A stretch of 64,000 bases of DNA from Fibrella forsythiae (GTDB lineage Bacteria; Bacteroidota; Bacteroidia; Cytophagales; Spirosomataceae), in assembly GCF_017353175.1 (NCBI RefSeq), contig NZ_JAFMYW010000008.1, positions 124,001 to 188,000 of the forward strand, written 5' to 3'. A model generated the notes under the pieces. It was not told where the DNA came from. It saw nothing but the letters and a program-made list of their open reading frames with translations, and searched no databases. The translations under genes and the position numbers were made by a program. Positions 43,359 through 52,321 of this stretch are shown piece after piece. The stretch's first letter is position 1. The number at the start of each line of letters is the position of its first letter.

Positions 43359-44066
43359 ATGAAAAAACACATGATTTTGCTGACCTCAGCTCTCCTGATT
43401 TCGGTCGGCTCATTTGCACAGACACTCAACGAAGTTATCGACAAACATATCGCTGCTCTTGGTGGTCTCGATAATCTGAAAGCCTTGAAATCGGCCAGAT
43501 TTACGCAGTCAACTATTGCCCCGGGGCAAAGCATTGATGCTACGGCTACCGTTATTTTCGACAAAGCAACACGTATCGAGATGAGCATGGGCGGCACCGA
43601 CATCGTTGTGGTGACAAAAGGAGATGCAGGCTGGGCCAAACAAGGCGATAGCGCGCCTCAGGACGTACCTGCGCAACAGCTCAAAACCATTATCGAGAGC
43701 GTAACTCTACCCGGTCTGGAAATTGCCAACGCCTCACGGAAGGGGCAGAAAATTGAATTTAAAGGTAAAGAGAAAGTAGACGGTAAAGAGTACTACGCCC
43801 TTTCGATGCCCATTCAGGGAGGTATATCAACGTTCTACATTGACCCGGCAACGTACCTGATCGCGTCGCGCAAGGGTTCGATCCAGGCCATGGGCCAGAC
43901 TGTAGACGCCACGCTGGAGTATGATGAATATAAAAAGGCCGGTGCGCTAACCCTACCCTATAAGGTACAAACGGAAGCCATGGGCCAGTCGGCAACCGTC
44001 CGCCTGACCGCCTTCGAGGCAAATCCAGCGATCAATGAATCGGTTTTCGATAAGCCGAAGCAATAG
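43359..44066 (+). CDS. Exported LolA-like/outer-membrane lipoprotein-sorting-like protein
   Basis: This 235-residue protein has a signal peptide (MKKHMILLTSALLISVGSFAQ). A mature beta-rich domain follows, with the pattern TLNEVIDKHIAALGGLDNLKALKSARF, KATRIEMSMGG, IEFKGKEKVDGKEYYALSM and STFYIDPATYLIASRKG. This is typical of periplasmic LolA/LolB-fold or outer-membrane lipoprotein-sorting-like proteins of Bacteroidota. I chose the ATG at 43359; the frame is open to 43212 but the upstream residues are not coding-like. TATCTTTA at 43327-43334 may be its -7 box. The cargo is unknown. Confidence 0.8.
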   Translation: MKKHMILLTSALLISVGSFAQTLNEVIDKHIAALGGLDNLKALKSARFTQSTIAPGQSIDATATVIFDKATRIEMSMGGTDIVVVTKGDAGWAKQGDSAPQDVPAQQLKTIIESVTLPGLEIANASRKGQKIEFKGKEKVDGKEYYALSMPIQGGISTFYIDPATYLIASRKGSIQAMGQTVDATLEYDEYKKAGALTLPYKVQTEAMGQSATVRLTAFEANPAINESVFDKPKQ

Positions 44067-44115
44067 AAACGTCATTGAGCTTTGCTATTAATAACGGCAA
44101 AGCTCAATGACGTTT
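44067..44115. terminator. Bidirectional terminator between convergent genes
   Basis: Perfect 19-bp arms, AAACGTCATTGAGCTTTGC (44067-44085) and its complement (44097-44115), have an 11-nt loop. The hairpin begins at the first base after one stop codon and ends three bases before the stop of the convergent ndh gene. Confidence 0.85.
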
Positions 44116-44118
44116 CTG

Positions 44119-45492
44119 TCAGCTCGCTGCCGGTGTGCGGTCAGTAACCAGTTGGCCATCATTTCGCATGGCGTAATCCTGTCCGGCTTTATCGTCTTTA
44201 CGCACAAAGGGTCGAATGATAAGGCGGGTACCGCGCTCATACGTAAACAGTCGGTAGATCCAGTTGCTCAACACAACCAGCTTGCTGCGAAAACCTACCA
44301 GGTACCAGATATGGACAAACAACCAGGCCATCCAGGCAATGAAACCGCCCAGATGTAGGTTTTTCGACAGGTCAGCCACAGCCCTATTCCGGCCAATAAT
44401 AGCGAGTGATCCCTTGTCGAAATACTCGAACGGGCGCATCTCGCCATTTCTCAACATCAACGTCAGGTTCATAGCCAGGTGTTGCCCCTGCTGAATAGCC
44501 GGTTGAGCGACCCCCGGATGCCCGTTCGGCCATTTCTCCGACTTCATACTGGCAATATCGCCGATGGCATAAATACCGTCAACGCCTTTTACCCGGCTGT
44601 ATTCATCGACAAGGTAACGCCCTTTCTCAACCGATTCGGCGGGCATACCATCAATGGTTGCACCGGCTACACCAGCCGCCCACACCAGCGTTTGTGTCGA
44701 TATTTTTTCGCCGGTTTTAAACGTCACCACGTTTCCATCGTAACTATCAACCAGTGTTTTAACCTTCGTTATTACGCCCAGTTCATCCAGGTACGTCTGC
44801 GTTTTGGCCGCTGATTCGGGCGACATGGGTGGTAATACCCGGTCTACCCCTTCAACCAGGTAGATGTTCATCTTGCTAAAATCCAGGCCCGGATAATCGT
44901 TGGGCAACACGTGCTTTCGCATTTCAGCCAGCGAACCAGCCAGCTCTACGCCTGTTGGGCCACCGCCTACGATTACAAAATTCAGTAGGCTTTGCCGCGT
45001 TTCGGGGTCCTTAATAATACTGGCCTGCTCGAACGACTGGAGCAGCTGGCTCCGCAGGTTCAGGGCATCAGGGATCGTCTTGAGCGGAAACGAATTGTTC
45101 TTTATCTGATCATTGCCGAAGTAGTTTGACTTTGATCCCGACGCGATGATAAGGTGATCGAAGTGTATATCGCCAATTAGTGTGGAAACAGTCTTGGTGG
45201 CCGGGTTTACGCCCGTGACCCGTACCAGCCGAAAGTGGAAGTCGTCGTATTTCTCGTCGAAGAGTTTCCGTAAGGGTTCAGCAATGGCATCAGGTTCAAG
45301 GCCAGCCGTAGCCACCTGATACAGCAGGGGCCAGAATCCGTGATAGTTCTGTTTGTCGAACATCACAATCTGAAAGCCCTTGTTTTTTAAGCCCTTTACT
45401 ACATTGATTCCACCGAATCCCCCACCAATTACCACTACGCGTGGCTTATTGGTGTCGGGAATGTTCAGGGATAGTTTATCGAAGTTTACCAT
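44119..45492 (-). CDS. ndh: Type II NADH dehydrogenase
   Basis: This 457-residue flavoprotein passes electrons from NADH to quinone without pumping protons. It has the FAD dinucleotide motif VVVIGGGFGGINVVKGL, a second Rossmann motif FVIVGGGPTGVELAGSLAE for NADH, and the FAD-binding VDGIYAIGDIASM. A quinone-side segment AQPAIQQGQHLAMNL and a C-terminal membrane-associating region with hydrophobic HLGGFIAWMAWLFVHIWYLVGF follow. Length and motifs match NDH-2. It is transcribed alone and ends at a shared terminator. Confidence 0.93.
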   Translation of the reverse strand: MVNFDKLSLNIPDTNKPRVVVIGGGFGGINVVKGLKNKGFQIVMFDKQNYHGFWPLLYQVATAGLEPDAIAEPLRKLFDEKYDDFHFRLVRVTGVNPATKTVSTLIGDIHFDHLIIASGSKSNYFGNDQIKNNSFPLKTIPDALNLRSQLLQSFEQASIIKDPETRQSLLNFVIVGGGPTGVELAGSLAEMRKHVLPNDYPGLDFSKMNIYLVEGVDRVLPPMSPESAAKTQTYLDELGVITKVKTLVDSYDGNVVTFKTGEKISTQTLVWAAGVAGATIDGMPAESVEKGRYLVDEYSRVKGVDGIYAIGDIASMKSEKWPNGHPGVAQPAIQQGQHLAMNLTLMLRNGEMRPFEYFDKGSLAIIGRNRAVADLSKNLHLGGFIAWMAWLFVHIWYLVGFRSKLVVLSNWIYRLFTYERGTRLIIRPFVRKDDKAGQDYAMRNDGQLVTDRTPAAS

Positions 45493-45581
45493 CGTATCCG
45501 TCTATTGAGTATCTACTGCACTATCTACTGGTTTAGAGCGGGTTTTGTTTGCGAGGGCTCGAGTTCATGAGGCAGAAAACA

Positions 45582-45610
45582 AAACGCCCGGCCTAACAGA
45601 CCGGGCGTTT
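45582..45610 (-). terminator. Terminator of the ompH cluster
   Basis: AAACGCCCGG (45582-45591) and CCGGGCGTTT (45601-45610) form a GC-rich 10-bp stem with a 9-nt loop, followed on the minus strand by TGTTTTCTG. It closes the uppS-bamA-ompH-ompH group. Confidence 0.75.
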
Positions 45611-45632
45611 ACCTTAACGTATTTGGGTACGT

Positions 45633-46283
45633 TTATTTCTTGGGCGTTGCGGCCGGGGCAGCAGGGGTTGCTGGCTTTGGCGTTACGCCCATTTTCTTCA
45701 ATACGATGTCCGAGATGTTACCATCTTCAGGAGCATACAGCAAGATCACCGCTGTGCCGGCACCGGCATCCAGGTTGAACACGTGCGAATAGCCGTTTTC
45801 TTTAGCTACAGCGTCAATATTCTTCTGGATGTTTTGCAATACCGGGCTTACCAATTGCTGATATTTCTGTTGCAGTGTGGCTTCAGCGTTCTTCTGGAAT
45901 TCCTGGAAACGGCTCTGCAACCCCTGAAGTTCTTTTTCCCGATCGGCCCGGATCACTTCAGACATCTGCGCACCGCCTTTTTCGTAGGCTTGCAATTTCT
46001 CCTGAAATTCTTTCTGCATCCGCGTCGATTCGTTTTCGAGCTGCGTCCGCTGAATGGTCAATTGGTTCTGAATATCCTTTGCCTGAGGCACCTGACCCAG
46101 CAGGTAGTCCATGCTTGTATAGCCAATCTTAATCGGCGTAGCGGCCGTTGCCCGGGGGGCTGGTGCTGCTGCCGTAGAGGTAGCTGGCGTAGTTACCGGC
46201 GTTGACGCCTGGGCTTGCGCCCGTGCGCTCAGGCCCCCCATCAATAGGGCTGCGCTAAGCGCCATGACCAGATTCTTTTTCAT
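45633..46283 (-). CDS. OmpH/Skp-family periplasmic chaperone
   Basis: This 216-residue protein has a signal peptide (MKKNLVMALSAALLMGGLSARAQAQ), an Ala/Thr/Pro-rich spacer and a Skp domain (about 55-195). The Skp domain has KIGYTSMDYLLGQVPQAKDIQNQL, a charged coiled coil and VAKENGYSHVFNLD. A Pro/Ala-rich tail follows. Skp-like chaperones carry unfolded outer-membrane proteins to the BAM complex, fitting its place downstream of bamA and beside a second family member 20 nt upstream. I chose the ATG at 46283 at the signal peptide. Confidence 0.9.
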   Translation of the reverse strand: MKKNLVMALSAALLMGGLSARAQAQASTPVTTPATSTAAAPAPRATAATPIKIGYTSMDYLLGQVPQAKDIQNQLTIQRTQLENESTRMQKEFQEKLQAYEKGGAQMSEVIRADREKELQGLQSRFQEFQKNAEATLQQKYQQLVSPVLQNIQKNIDAVAKENGYSHVFNLDAGAGTAVILLYAPEDGNISDIVLKKMGVTPKPATPAAPAATPKK

Positions 46284-46302
46284 TCGACTGTTTATTGGAT
46301 TG

Positions 46303-46884
46303 TTATTTAGGTTTTGCACTGTTTGCTGGTTGAGCGATAGGGGTCTGTTTGGCTTTCTGACTGTCAGGGTCAAGCCCCATTTCCTCCATCACATAATCGG
46401 TGTAATCGTGCCGGGGGTTGGTGTATAACATCAACATTCCTTCACTGGCCTTATCGAAAATAAAATCGAGTTTTCGTTGCGACGCTACCTTATCAAGGGC
46501 GCGGTTCAGTAACTCCATCGGTACTTTCATGAGTTCCTTCTTTTTCTGGAAAAGCAGGCCCTCATAGCCAAACACTTTATTGTTGTATTCTCTGGCTTCG
46601 CGTTCCTTGTCACCAATAACTCGTTGCCGTTCCCGCTTCATGTCGTCGGTTAGCAGAATCTCTTCGGCCTGGTACGCACGCTGCATTTTTTCAATCTCCA
46701 GTTGCTTGTCCAGTATGTCTTTCGACCACCGATCGGCAAACTGATCAATTCCATCCTGAGCCTTCTTGTATTCGGGTAACTTGCTGAATATGAATTCAGT
46801 ATCAACGTACCCGAATTTCTGCGCCCAGCCTGGAATGCTCCCTGCCAGAAGCCACAAAGTTACTAAGAACAAACCCCTTTTCAT
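46303..46884 (-). CDS. OmpH/Skp-family periplasmic chaperone
   Basis: This 193-residue protein has a signal peptide (MKRGLFLVTLWLLAGSIPGWA) and a Skp/OmpH domain starting KFGYVDTEFIFSKLPEYKKAQ. A long charged coiled coil (about 45-120) follows, then the returning segment LDKVASQRKLDFIFDKASEG. It is longer in its coiled coil than the downstream paralogue and lacks the Ala/Pro spacers. It lies between bamA and the other ompH copy, so the three are probably co-transcribed for outer-membrane protein assembly. Confidence 0.9.
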   Translation of the reverse strand: MKRGLFLVTLWLLAGSIPGWAQKFGYVDTEFIFSKLPEYKKAQDGIDQFADRWSKDILDKQLEIEKMQRAYQAEEILLTDDMKRERQRVIGDKEREAREYNNKVFGYEGLLFQKKKELMKVPMELLNRALDKVASQRKLDFIFDKASEGMLMLYTNPRHDYTDYVMEEMGLDPDSQKAKQTPIAQPANSAKPK

Positions 46885-46956
46885 ACTGCTCTTCGGTGGT
46901 TGTCTGGTGGTTAGATGTATTTACGAAGAGAACGTTTAATTGAGCAAACAATTTTA

Positions 46957-47040
46957 AGTTTACCGTTTGCTGTTTACTGTTTTCTGCCACTTCGCTACTT
47001 GGCAGCGAAACCGAAAACAGTAAACAGCAAACGGTAAACT
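46957..47040. repeat. Perfect heptad inverted repeat between bamA and ompH
   Basis: The 28-nt arms at 46957-46984 and 47013-47040 are perfect complements. The left arm reads as four heptads, AGTTTAC CGTTTGC TGTTTAC TGTTTTC. The right arm ends two bases before the bamA stop codon, so the hairpin lies in the bamA-ompH spacer of the transcript. Confidence 0.9.
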
Positions 47041-47042
47041 CT

Positions 47043-49619
47043 CTATCTGAACTGCTGACCGATCGTAAAGTGGAACTGACCTGTACCAGCCTGTTGAACA
47101 CCAGGCACTGTGTCGAAGCCCCAGCCGTAGTCGATACCGATCAGGCCAAAGGCGGGCATGAAGATACGGGCACCGGCACCAGCCGACCGGCGAAGATCAA
47201 ATGGGTTATACTGCTTGTAACTAGCCCAGTTATTACCAGCCTCAACGAAACCGAGTACGAAGATCGTAGCCGACGGATTCAGCGACACCGGGTAACGAAG
47301 CTCAGCCACGTACTTGCTGTACACGACCCCGCCCTGGCTTGTCTCGTTACCAACAGGAACCCGGTTGTTATCGAGGGTAATAACCCGGCGATCCGGATAA
47401 CCGCGCAGACCGATGATATCCTGCGCTAGTGCAAACTGCCCCTGACCAGCCAGACCTGAACCACCCAGTACGAACCGTTCGAATGGACCAATGGCGGTGC
47501 GGGCGTTATAGCTACCCAGGAAACCCATATGTGCCCGAGCGTTCAGTACGAATTTACCCACCGCCGTCTGGAACCAGCTGGCGTCGAACATCCACTTGTG
47601 GTATTCCACCCATTTGTAGGGGTTCGACTGATCGACCTGGTAATCTTTCGACCGGAATACCGAATAAGGTGGCGTGAACGATCCACTCAGCGTGAAGGAT
47701 GAACCCAATCGTGGGAACTGCGGATTATCAATGCTATTCCGCGACAGCGTAGTATTGAACGTGAAGTTGTTCGAGATCCCGTTGTTATACCCGTTGCCGA
47801 AGATGGCAATGTTGTTCAGATCATACCGCTGATACGTGATCGAGTTGCTCAGCGAGAAGAAGTCATCGGGCACTTTCAACTGCCGACCCAAGCCTAGGGT
47901 AATGGCCGTGTTGGTATAGGCTCCAATCGGCACAGCACTGCTGCCGGCCGACGAGTAGAAATCAAGGCCAAACTGACGATACACCGTGTGGCTCAAGCTA
48001 ACCGACAACGCATTGGGCTTACGACCACCCAACCAGGGCTCGGTAAACGTAGCCGAATACGTTTGGTATTGACGTCCGTTTGCCTGAAAACGAAGCGACA
48101 GACGCTGACCGTCGCCGGCAGGTAGCGGACGCCAGGCACTCAAATTAGTAATGTTGCGGGCCGAGAAGTTGTTGAACGTAAGACCCAACGTACCTACGAA
48201 ACCGATAAAGCCACCCCAACCGCCCGATAATTCGATCTGGTCATTTGGTTTTTCTTCAACTGTGTATTCGATATCAACCGTACCATCTGGCTGCGGAATC
48301 GGGTTGATGCCGATTTTCTCGGGATCGAAATAACCGAGTGTTGATAATTCGCGCTGGGTACGTACAATAGCTGTTTTCGAGAACTTCTGCCCCGGCAACG
48401 TACGGATCTGCCGCATGACTACATGGTCTGACGTCTTGGTGTTTCCGTTCAGAATGATCCGGTTGATGGTTGCCTGCTTTCCTTCGTAAATCCGAATATC
48501 AAGGTCAATACTGTCACCCACAACGGCCCGTTCAACCGGATCGGCACGGTAGTACAGGTAGCCATCGTCCATGTAAATAGAGCTCAGATCCTGGCCGGGA
48601 TTTCCAGCCATTTTCTTCTCCAGTTCCTCGGGGTTATACACGTCACCTTTACGAATACCCAGTACTTCACGCAGTTGATCGCTCGTGTGCAGGTAGTTAC
48701 CTTCGAAATTCACATTCCGGTAGTAATATTTCTTACCTTCTGCCAGGTTCAGTTTCAGGCCAACCGTGGCGCCACCACTGTTGATTACGCTATCTTTTTC
48801 GATAACGGCATCGCGGTAACCCAGTTTGTTATAGTACTCAACAAGCTTGCCTTTATCTTCTTCAAACTTCTTCGGAATGAATTTCGATGGAGAGAACACG
48901 CGGCCAAAACGCATCTGCTTGGTGCTTTTCATTTTACTCCGCAAGGCACTTTCCGATACCTCTTCACGACCGGCAAACTCGATGTTATCAATTTTCACCT
49001 TTTCGCCTTTAGCGATCTGGATACGCATAGTGGCGTTGTTACGCGTACTGTCGGGGATGGTTGTCACCTTCACTTTCGTGTTCAGGTAGCCTTTCTCGAT
49101 GTAGTACTTGCGAACTGCCAGCTGGGCATTCTTGATATCGGTGTTGGTGATGATCTTACCCCGCGACAGTTTCACTTTCTCTTTCAGCGATTCCGATTCT
49201 CCTTTACGAATGCCCGTGTAGGTGATCTGGAACAACCGGGGGCGTTCAATTACTTTGAATTGCAGCCAGATGCTCGATCCTTCCACTTTAGTCGCGCTCA
49301 TTACCACGTCGAAGAGCAGGCCAGAATCCATCAGTTTGCGGATAGCGCCTCCCTGCGCTTCGCCCGGAAGCCGAATTTTGTCTCCTTTTTTCAGGCCCGT
49401 CAGCGACAGCAGTGAATTAGGATCCAGGAAACGCGTACCTGAGAGGGTCAGCCCACCAATCGTGTATTCTTTTGGGTTTGCATAATCGGTAAGCGCGTTG
49501 GTGGTAGGCGCAGGTGCGGCAGCCTGTGGAGCTCCGTAGCCAACACGTACCTGTGCCCAGCCTTCGGTAGTGGCCGTCAGGACTGTTATCAGCAGACTGG
49601 CAAAGAGAAATTGTTTCAC
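47043..49619 (-). CDS. bamA: Outer-membrane protein assembly factor BamA
   Basis: This 858-residue protein has a signal peptide (about 1-22, ending TEGWAQ) and a Bacteroidota-type N-terminal extension of about 30 residues. POTRA repeats follow (about 50-430; blocks such as EYTIGGLTLSGTRFLDPNSL, NRIILNGNTKTSDHVVMRQI and RTQRELSTLGYFDPEKI). The C-terminal Omp85 barrel (about 455-858) has the loop-6 motif GLRGYPDRR and ends FHFTIGQQFR. It is the central subunit for inserting beta-barrel proteins. uppS lies upstream and two ompH chaperone genes downstream, the usual Bacteroidota order. Confidence 0.96.
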   Translation of the reverse strand: MKQFLFASLLITVLTATTEGWAQVRVGYGAPQAAAPAPTTNALTDYANPKEYTIGGLTLSGTRFLDPNSLLSLTGLKKGDKIRLPGEAQGGAIRKLMDSGLLFDVVMSATKVEGSSIWLQFKVIERPRLFQITYTGIRKGESESLKEKVKLSRGKIITNTDIKNAQLAVRKYYIEKGYLNTKVKVTTIPDSTRNNATMRIQIAKGEKVKIDNIEFAGREEVSESALRSKMKSTKQMRFGRVFSPSKFIPKKFEEDKGKLVEYYNKLGYRDAVIEKDSVINSGGATVGLKLNLAEGKKYYYRNVNFEGNYLHTSDQLREVLGIRKGDVYNPEELEKKMAGNPGQDLSSIYMDDGYLYYRADPVERAVVGDSIDLDIRIYEGKQATINRIILNGNTKTSDHVVMRQIRTLPGQKFSKTAIVRTQRELSTLGYFDPEKIGINPIPQPDGTVDIEYTVEEKPNDQIELSGGWGGFIGFVGTLGLTFNNFSARNITNLSAWRPLPAGDGQRLSLRFQANGRQYQTYSATFTEPWLGGRKPNALSVSLSHTVYRQFGLDFYSSAGSSAVPIGAYTNTAITLGLGRQLKVPDDFFSLSNSITYQRYDLNNIAIFGNGYNNGISNNFTFNTTLSRNSIDNPQFPRLGSSFTLSGSFTPPYSVFRSKDYQVDQSNPYKWVEYHKWMFDASWFQTAVGKFVLNARAHMGFLGSYNARTAIGPFERFVLGGSGLAGQGQFALAQDIIGLRGYPDRRVITLDNNRVPVGNETSQGGVVYSKYVAELRYPVSLNPSATIFVLGFVEAGNNWASYKQYNPFDLRRSAGAGARIFMPAFGLIGIDYGWGFDTVPGVQQAGTGQFHFTIGQQFR

Positions 49620-49627
49620 AAAAAAGA

Positions 49628-49729
49628 CGTTTGCTGTTTTCGGTTTACTGTCTTCAGTTACGCTGCTCTGTCAACATCCGGTTTCCAATCAGGAAGCAAC
49701 CGAAGGCTGAAGACAGTGCACTGAAAACC
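49628..49729. repeat. Heptad inverted repeat between uppS and bamA
   Basis: The left array is CGTTTGC TGTTTTC GGTTTAC TGTCTTC AGTTACG (49628-49662). The right array on the minus strand reads GGTTTTC AGTGCAC TGTCTTC AGCCTTC GGTTGCT. The arms pair imperfectly across a central 35-40 nt. Confidence 0.75.
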
Positions 49730-49743
49730 GGGCGGCGAACCGC

Positions 49744-50481
49744 TTATTTTACTACTTGTTCCGACGTTTTACCGAAGCGCCGTTCGCGTTTTTGGTAGGT
49801 TAGAATAGCCTCCCAGAGGTGCGGTTTACGGAAATCAGGCCAGAGCACATCGGGCATATAGAACTCTGAATAAGCCAACTGCCACAGCATGAAATTACTG
49901 ATCCGCATTTCACCGCTCGTGCGGATCATCAGTTCTGGATCAGGAATCCCGCCTGTATTCAGGTAGCTGTTGAATAGACCCTCGTCGATGTCACTTGGTT
50001 GGAAACGCCCTTTCTGAATGTCAGCCGTTAAATTTCGAACCGCTTCCAGAATTTCCCAGCGCCCGCTATAGCTCAACGCCAGAATGAGCGTCAGACCGGT
50101 ATTACCTTCCGTGGCACGCATGGCTTCCTGCAGTTCGCGCTGGCAATCCTGAGGCAGACTTTCCGTATGACCAATGGTAGATAAGCGTACATTGTTATTC
50201 ATCAGGGTTTTAATTTCCCCTCGAATAGTATGCACGAGAAGCGTCATCAGCGCGTCGACTTCAAATTTAGGGCGGTTCCAGTTCTCGGTCGAGAATGCGT
50301 AGAGGGTCAGGTATTTAACGCCTAACTCTGCACAGCCTTCCGTTACTTCCCGAACGGCTTTTATCGCGCTTCGATGCCCGAATACCCGGGCGGCTCCCTG
50401 TTGCTTAGCCCATCGTCCGTTCCCGTCCATGATAACGGCGATGTGCTGGGGGAGATTGCCAGGGTCAATGTGGTCTTTCAT
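49744..50481 (-). CDS. uppS: Isoprenyl (undecaprenyl) diphosphate synthase
   Basis: This 245-residue cis-prenyltransferase makes undecaprenyl diphosphate for peptidoglycan and glycan carriers. It opens with LPQHIAVIMDGNGRWAKQQG (catalytic Asp, phosphate-binding region). It also contains YLTLYAFSTENWNRP, LALSYSGRWEI, and DPELMIRTSGEMRISNFMLWQLAYSEFY at the C-terminal diphosphate-binding end. Family, length and motifs agree. It is the first gene of the bamA-ompH cluster, with a promoter visible upstream. Confidence 0.96.
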   Translation of the reverse strand: MKDHIDPGNLPQHIAVIMDGNGRWAKQQGAARVFGHRSAIKAVREVTEGCAELGVKYLTLYAFSTENWNRPKFEVDALMTLLVHTIRGEIKTLMNNNVRLSTIGHTESLPQDCQRELQEAMRATEGNTGLTLILALSYSGRWEILEAVRNLTADIQKGRFQPSDIDEGLFNSYLNTGGIPDPELMIRTSGEMRISNFMLWQLAYSEFYMPDVLWPDFRKPHLWEAILTYQKRERRFGKTSEQVVK

Positions 50482-50550
50482 TCAACCAATTGGTTTTTAA
50501 CAACTTTTAAGGATAAACCGGGCTAGTGAATAAGCCCGTTTACCGGACTA

Positions 50551-50580
50551 CGAAGGTACGCAACCCGTAACCCGTTTCAA
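50551..50580 (-). promoter_or_regulatory. Promoter of uppS
   Basis: On the minus strand TTG (50580-50578) is followed after 19 nt by TACCTTCG (50558-50551). This matches TTG-N19-TAnnTTTG with one mismatch in the -7 box. It lies about 70 nt upstream of the uppS ATG and would drive the uppS-bamA-ompH cluster. Confidence 0.6.
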
Positions 50581-50625
50581 AATCTACTTAATCAGTAGAA
50601 AGACCACCTGAAAGCTACGAAAGCC

Positions 50626-50633
50626 TATCTTTG
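50626..50633 (+). promoter_or_regulatory. -7 element upstream of the fasciclin gene
   Basis: TATCTTTG exactly matches TAnnTTTG, about 120 nt before the fasciclin ATG. The expected -33 TTG is not seen. It lies opposite the uppS promoter in the divergent gap. Confidence 0.45.
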
Positions 50634-50752
50634 CGTGCATCAATAAGGTGGCATATCATTTGCCGTGCTACTTAGCGTTAAGACAGAAGTGGGTTACACT
50701 GGTCAACCAGAACTGCCGTTCGATAAGCAACCTTCAGCCCCGCACACATCCA

Positions 50753-51712
50753 ATGAAACGTTTCCTACTCCCCCTGCTCGTTCTGATTATCATGGCTGTT
50801 GGCTGCACGAAAACCAACGACCCCGTTGACGCTCAGCCTAAAACGGTTAGTGACGTTTTAACCGAAACAGCCTCGTTCTCGCTACTGAAAGCGGCAATTC
50901 AGCAGGCCGGCCTGAACGATGCGTTGAAAGCGGCAAACCTGACCGTTTTTGCTCCCACCGACGACGCCTTTAAAGCCAAAGGTTTTTCTACGCCGGAGTC
51001 GTTCAAAACCCTGACGCCCGACGCGTTACGGAATCTGCTGCGCTATCACCTGGTGTCGGGAATTATCACGACAAAAACCCCCGAGCTGGCCTCAGCCAGC
51101 AATTTACCGGTTGAAACGTCGACTACGTCGGCTCTTTTTCTAACCAACACGGCTACTGGTTTATTCGTCAATGGCAGCAGAGTTACCAAAGCTGATCAGG
51201 TGGCGGCCAACGGTGTCATTCATACCATTGGCACCTTGTTATCGGCACCCTCCGGCGACGCACTAACTACCCTGAAGACTCGCGCCGATGCAGGTTTGCT
51301 GGTTGCGGCAATTACCCGTGCAGCTGTTGCACGCCCAGATCTGCTCGCTATTCTGAATGGAAGCACAACCAACGCTACCTACAAGACTCTAACGCTATTT
51401 GCTCCTACCGACGCCGCGTTCTCAGCGGCAGGTTACCGTACGGCAACCGATATCAATGCGGCAGCGCCTGCTACGCTTGCCAACCTACTTAGTTACCACG
51501 TTGTATCGGGACTTATCTTCTCCAATCAATTCCAGACAAGTCAGCTTTCTACCTTTAACAGTTCGACCAACAACAAGGTGACCATTGCGGTGCCGGCGTC
51601 GGGGCCAACGGTGAAAGGAAACAGCAATACAACGGCGGCAACAATTAAAGAAGCAGATATTTTGAGTAAGAATGCAGTTATTCACATGATCGATCAGGTG
51701 CTGCAGCCTTAA
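50753..51712 (+). CDS. Lipoprotein with two fasciclin (FAS1) domains
   Basis: This 319-residue protein has a lipoprotein signal ending AVGC (Cys about 18). FAS1 domain 1 is at about 35-165 (LLKAAIQQAGLNDALKAANLTVFAPTDDAF, LRNLLRYHLVSG, ANGVIHTIGTLL) and domain 2 at about 175-318 (LLVAAITRAAVARPDLLAIL, TLFAPTDAAF, NLLSYHVVSGLIF, AVIHMIDQVLQP). FAS1 domains mediate adhesion or matrix contacts. The product is probably an outer-membrane or surface lipoprotein. I chose the ATG at 50753, which starts the signal. A strong terminator follows. Confidence 0.92.
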   Translation: MKRFLLPLLVLIIMAVGCTKTNDPVDAQPKTVSDVLTETASFSLLKAAIQQAGLNDALKAANLTVFAPTDDAFKAKGFSTPESFKTLTPDALRNLLRYHLVSGIITTKTPELASASNLPVETSTTSALFLTNTATGLFVNGSRVTKADQVAANGVIHTIGTLLSAPSGDALTTLKTRADAGLLVAAITRAAVARPDLLAILNGSTTNATYKTLTLFAPTDAAFSAAGYRTATDINAAAPATLANLLSYHVVSGLIFSNQFQTSQLSTFNSSTNNKVTIAVPASGPTVKGNSNTTAATIKEADILSKNAVIHMIDQVLQP

Positions 51713-51742
51713 TTATACTCCCGTACCGACGGGTAATACTCA

Positions 51743-51800
51743 CCATAAGGAGGGGCTTGCTGATCGACAAACTAGTCAATCGGCAAGCCCCTCCTTATGG
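51743..51800 (+). terminator. Terminator after the fasciclin gene
   Basis: Perfect 18-nt arms, CCATAAGGAGGGGCTTGC and its complement (51783-51800), have a loop that itself pairs partly. There is no long T-run, so termination efficiency is uncertain. It lies just before the DUF1569 gene. Confidence 0.65.
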
Positions 51801-51828
51801 TTGTACCTACGTATTCATTCACTGCTTC

Positions 51829-52269
51829 ATGATGTCATTCTCATCACTTCAGCCACGCATCAACGCGCTCACTCCCAACAGTAAACGGATGTGGGGAACC
51901 ATGAACGTGGGCCAGATGCTCGCCCACTGTACCGATCAGGTACGTATCGTTTTAAACGAAAAAACGGCAAAAAACACCGGTACGGCAGTCACTCGCTGGC
52001 TTACGAAGTGGTTTGTTCTGCTTGTACCCCTACCGCTGCCCAGAAACATTAAAACCTTTCCTGAACTCGACCCCGCTCTATCGCTCATGACTAAACCCGG
52101 CGATTTTGTCACTGATCGCGACAACCTGCTGGCAGCCCTCTCCCGATTAAGCAAGGCTCCGGACGATCATCAAACATCCCACCCTATTTTTGGTACGATG
52201 TCTAAATCGGAAGCCATCAAACTCACCCAGATCCACCTGGATCACCACCTGCGGCAGTTTAGCGTTTAA
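51829..52269 (+). CDS. DUF1569 (DinB-like) protein
   Basis: This 146-residue soluble protein is related to the DinB/YfiT four-helix-bundle superfamily. The motifs are NSKRMWGTMNVGQMLAHCTDQV, LPRNIKTFPELDPAL and IFGTMSKSEAIKLTQIHLDHHLRQF, which carries the C-terminal His pair used for metal binding. The family is common in Bacteroidota and its activity is not defined. Tandem ATGs at 51829 and 51832 are both possible starts; the open frame to 51757 runs through the terminator hairpin and is rejected. Confidence 0.88.
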   Translation: MMSFSSLQPRINALTPNSKRMWGTMNVGQMLAHCTDQVRIVLNEKTAKNTGTAVTRWLTKWFVLLVPLPLPRNIKTFPELDPALSLMTKPGDFVTDRDNLLAALSRLSKAPDDHQTSHPIFGTMSKSEAIKLTQIHLDHHLRQFSV

Positions 52270-52274
52270 TTATC

Positions 52275-52321
52275 CAGGCAAGCGGTAAACTGATGAACTA
52301 GTTTCCCGCTTGCCTGTTTTT
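52275..52321. terminator. Terminator between DUF1569 and the convergent oxidoreductase
   Basis: CAGGCAAGCGG (52275-52285) and CCGCTTGCCTG (52306-52316) form an 11-bp stem followed by TTTTT. AAACT/AGTTT extends the stem inward. The T-run overlaps the last bases of the convergent gene. Confidence 0.8.
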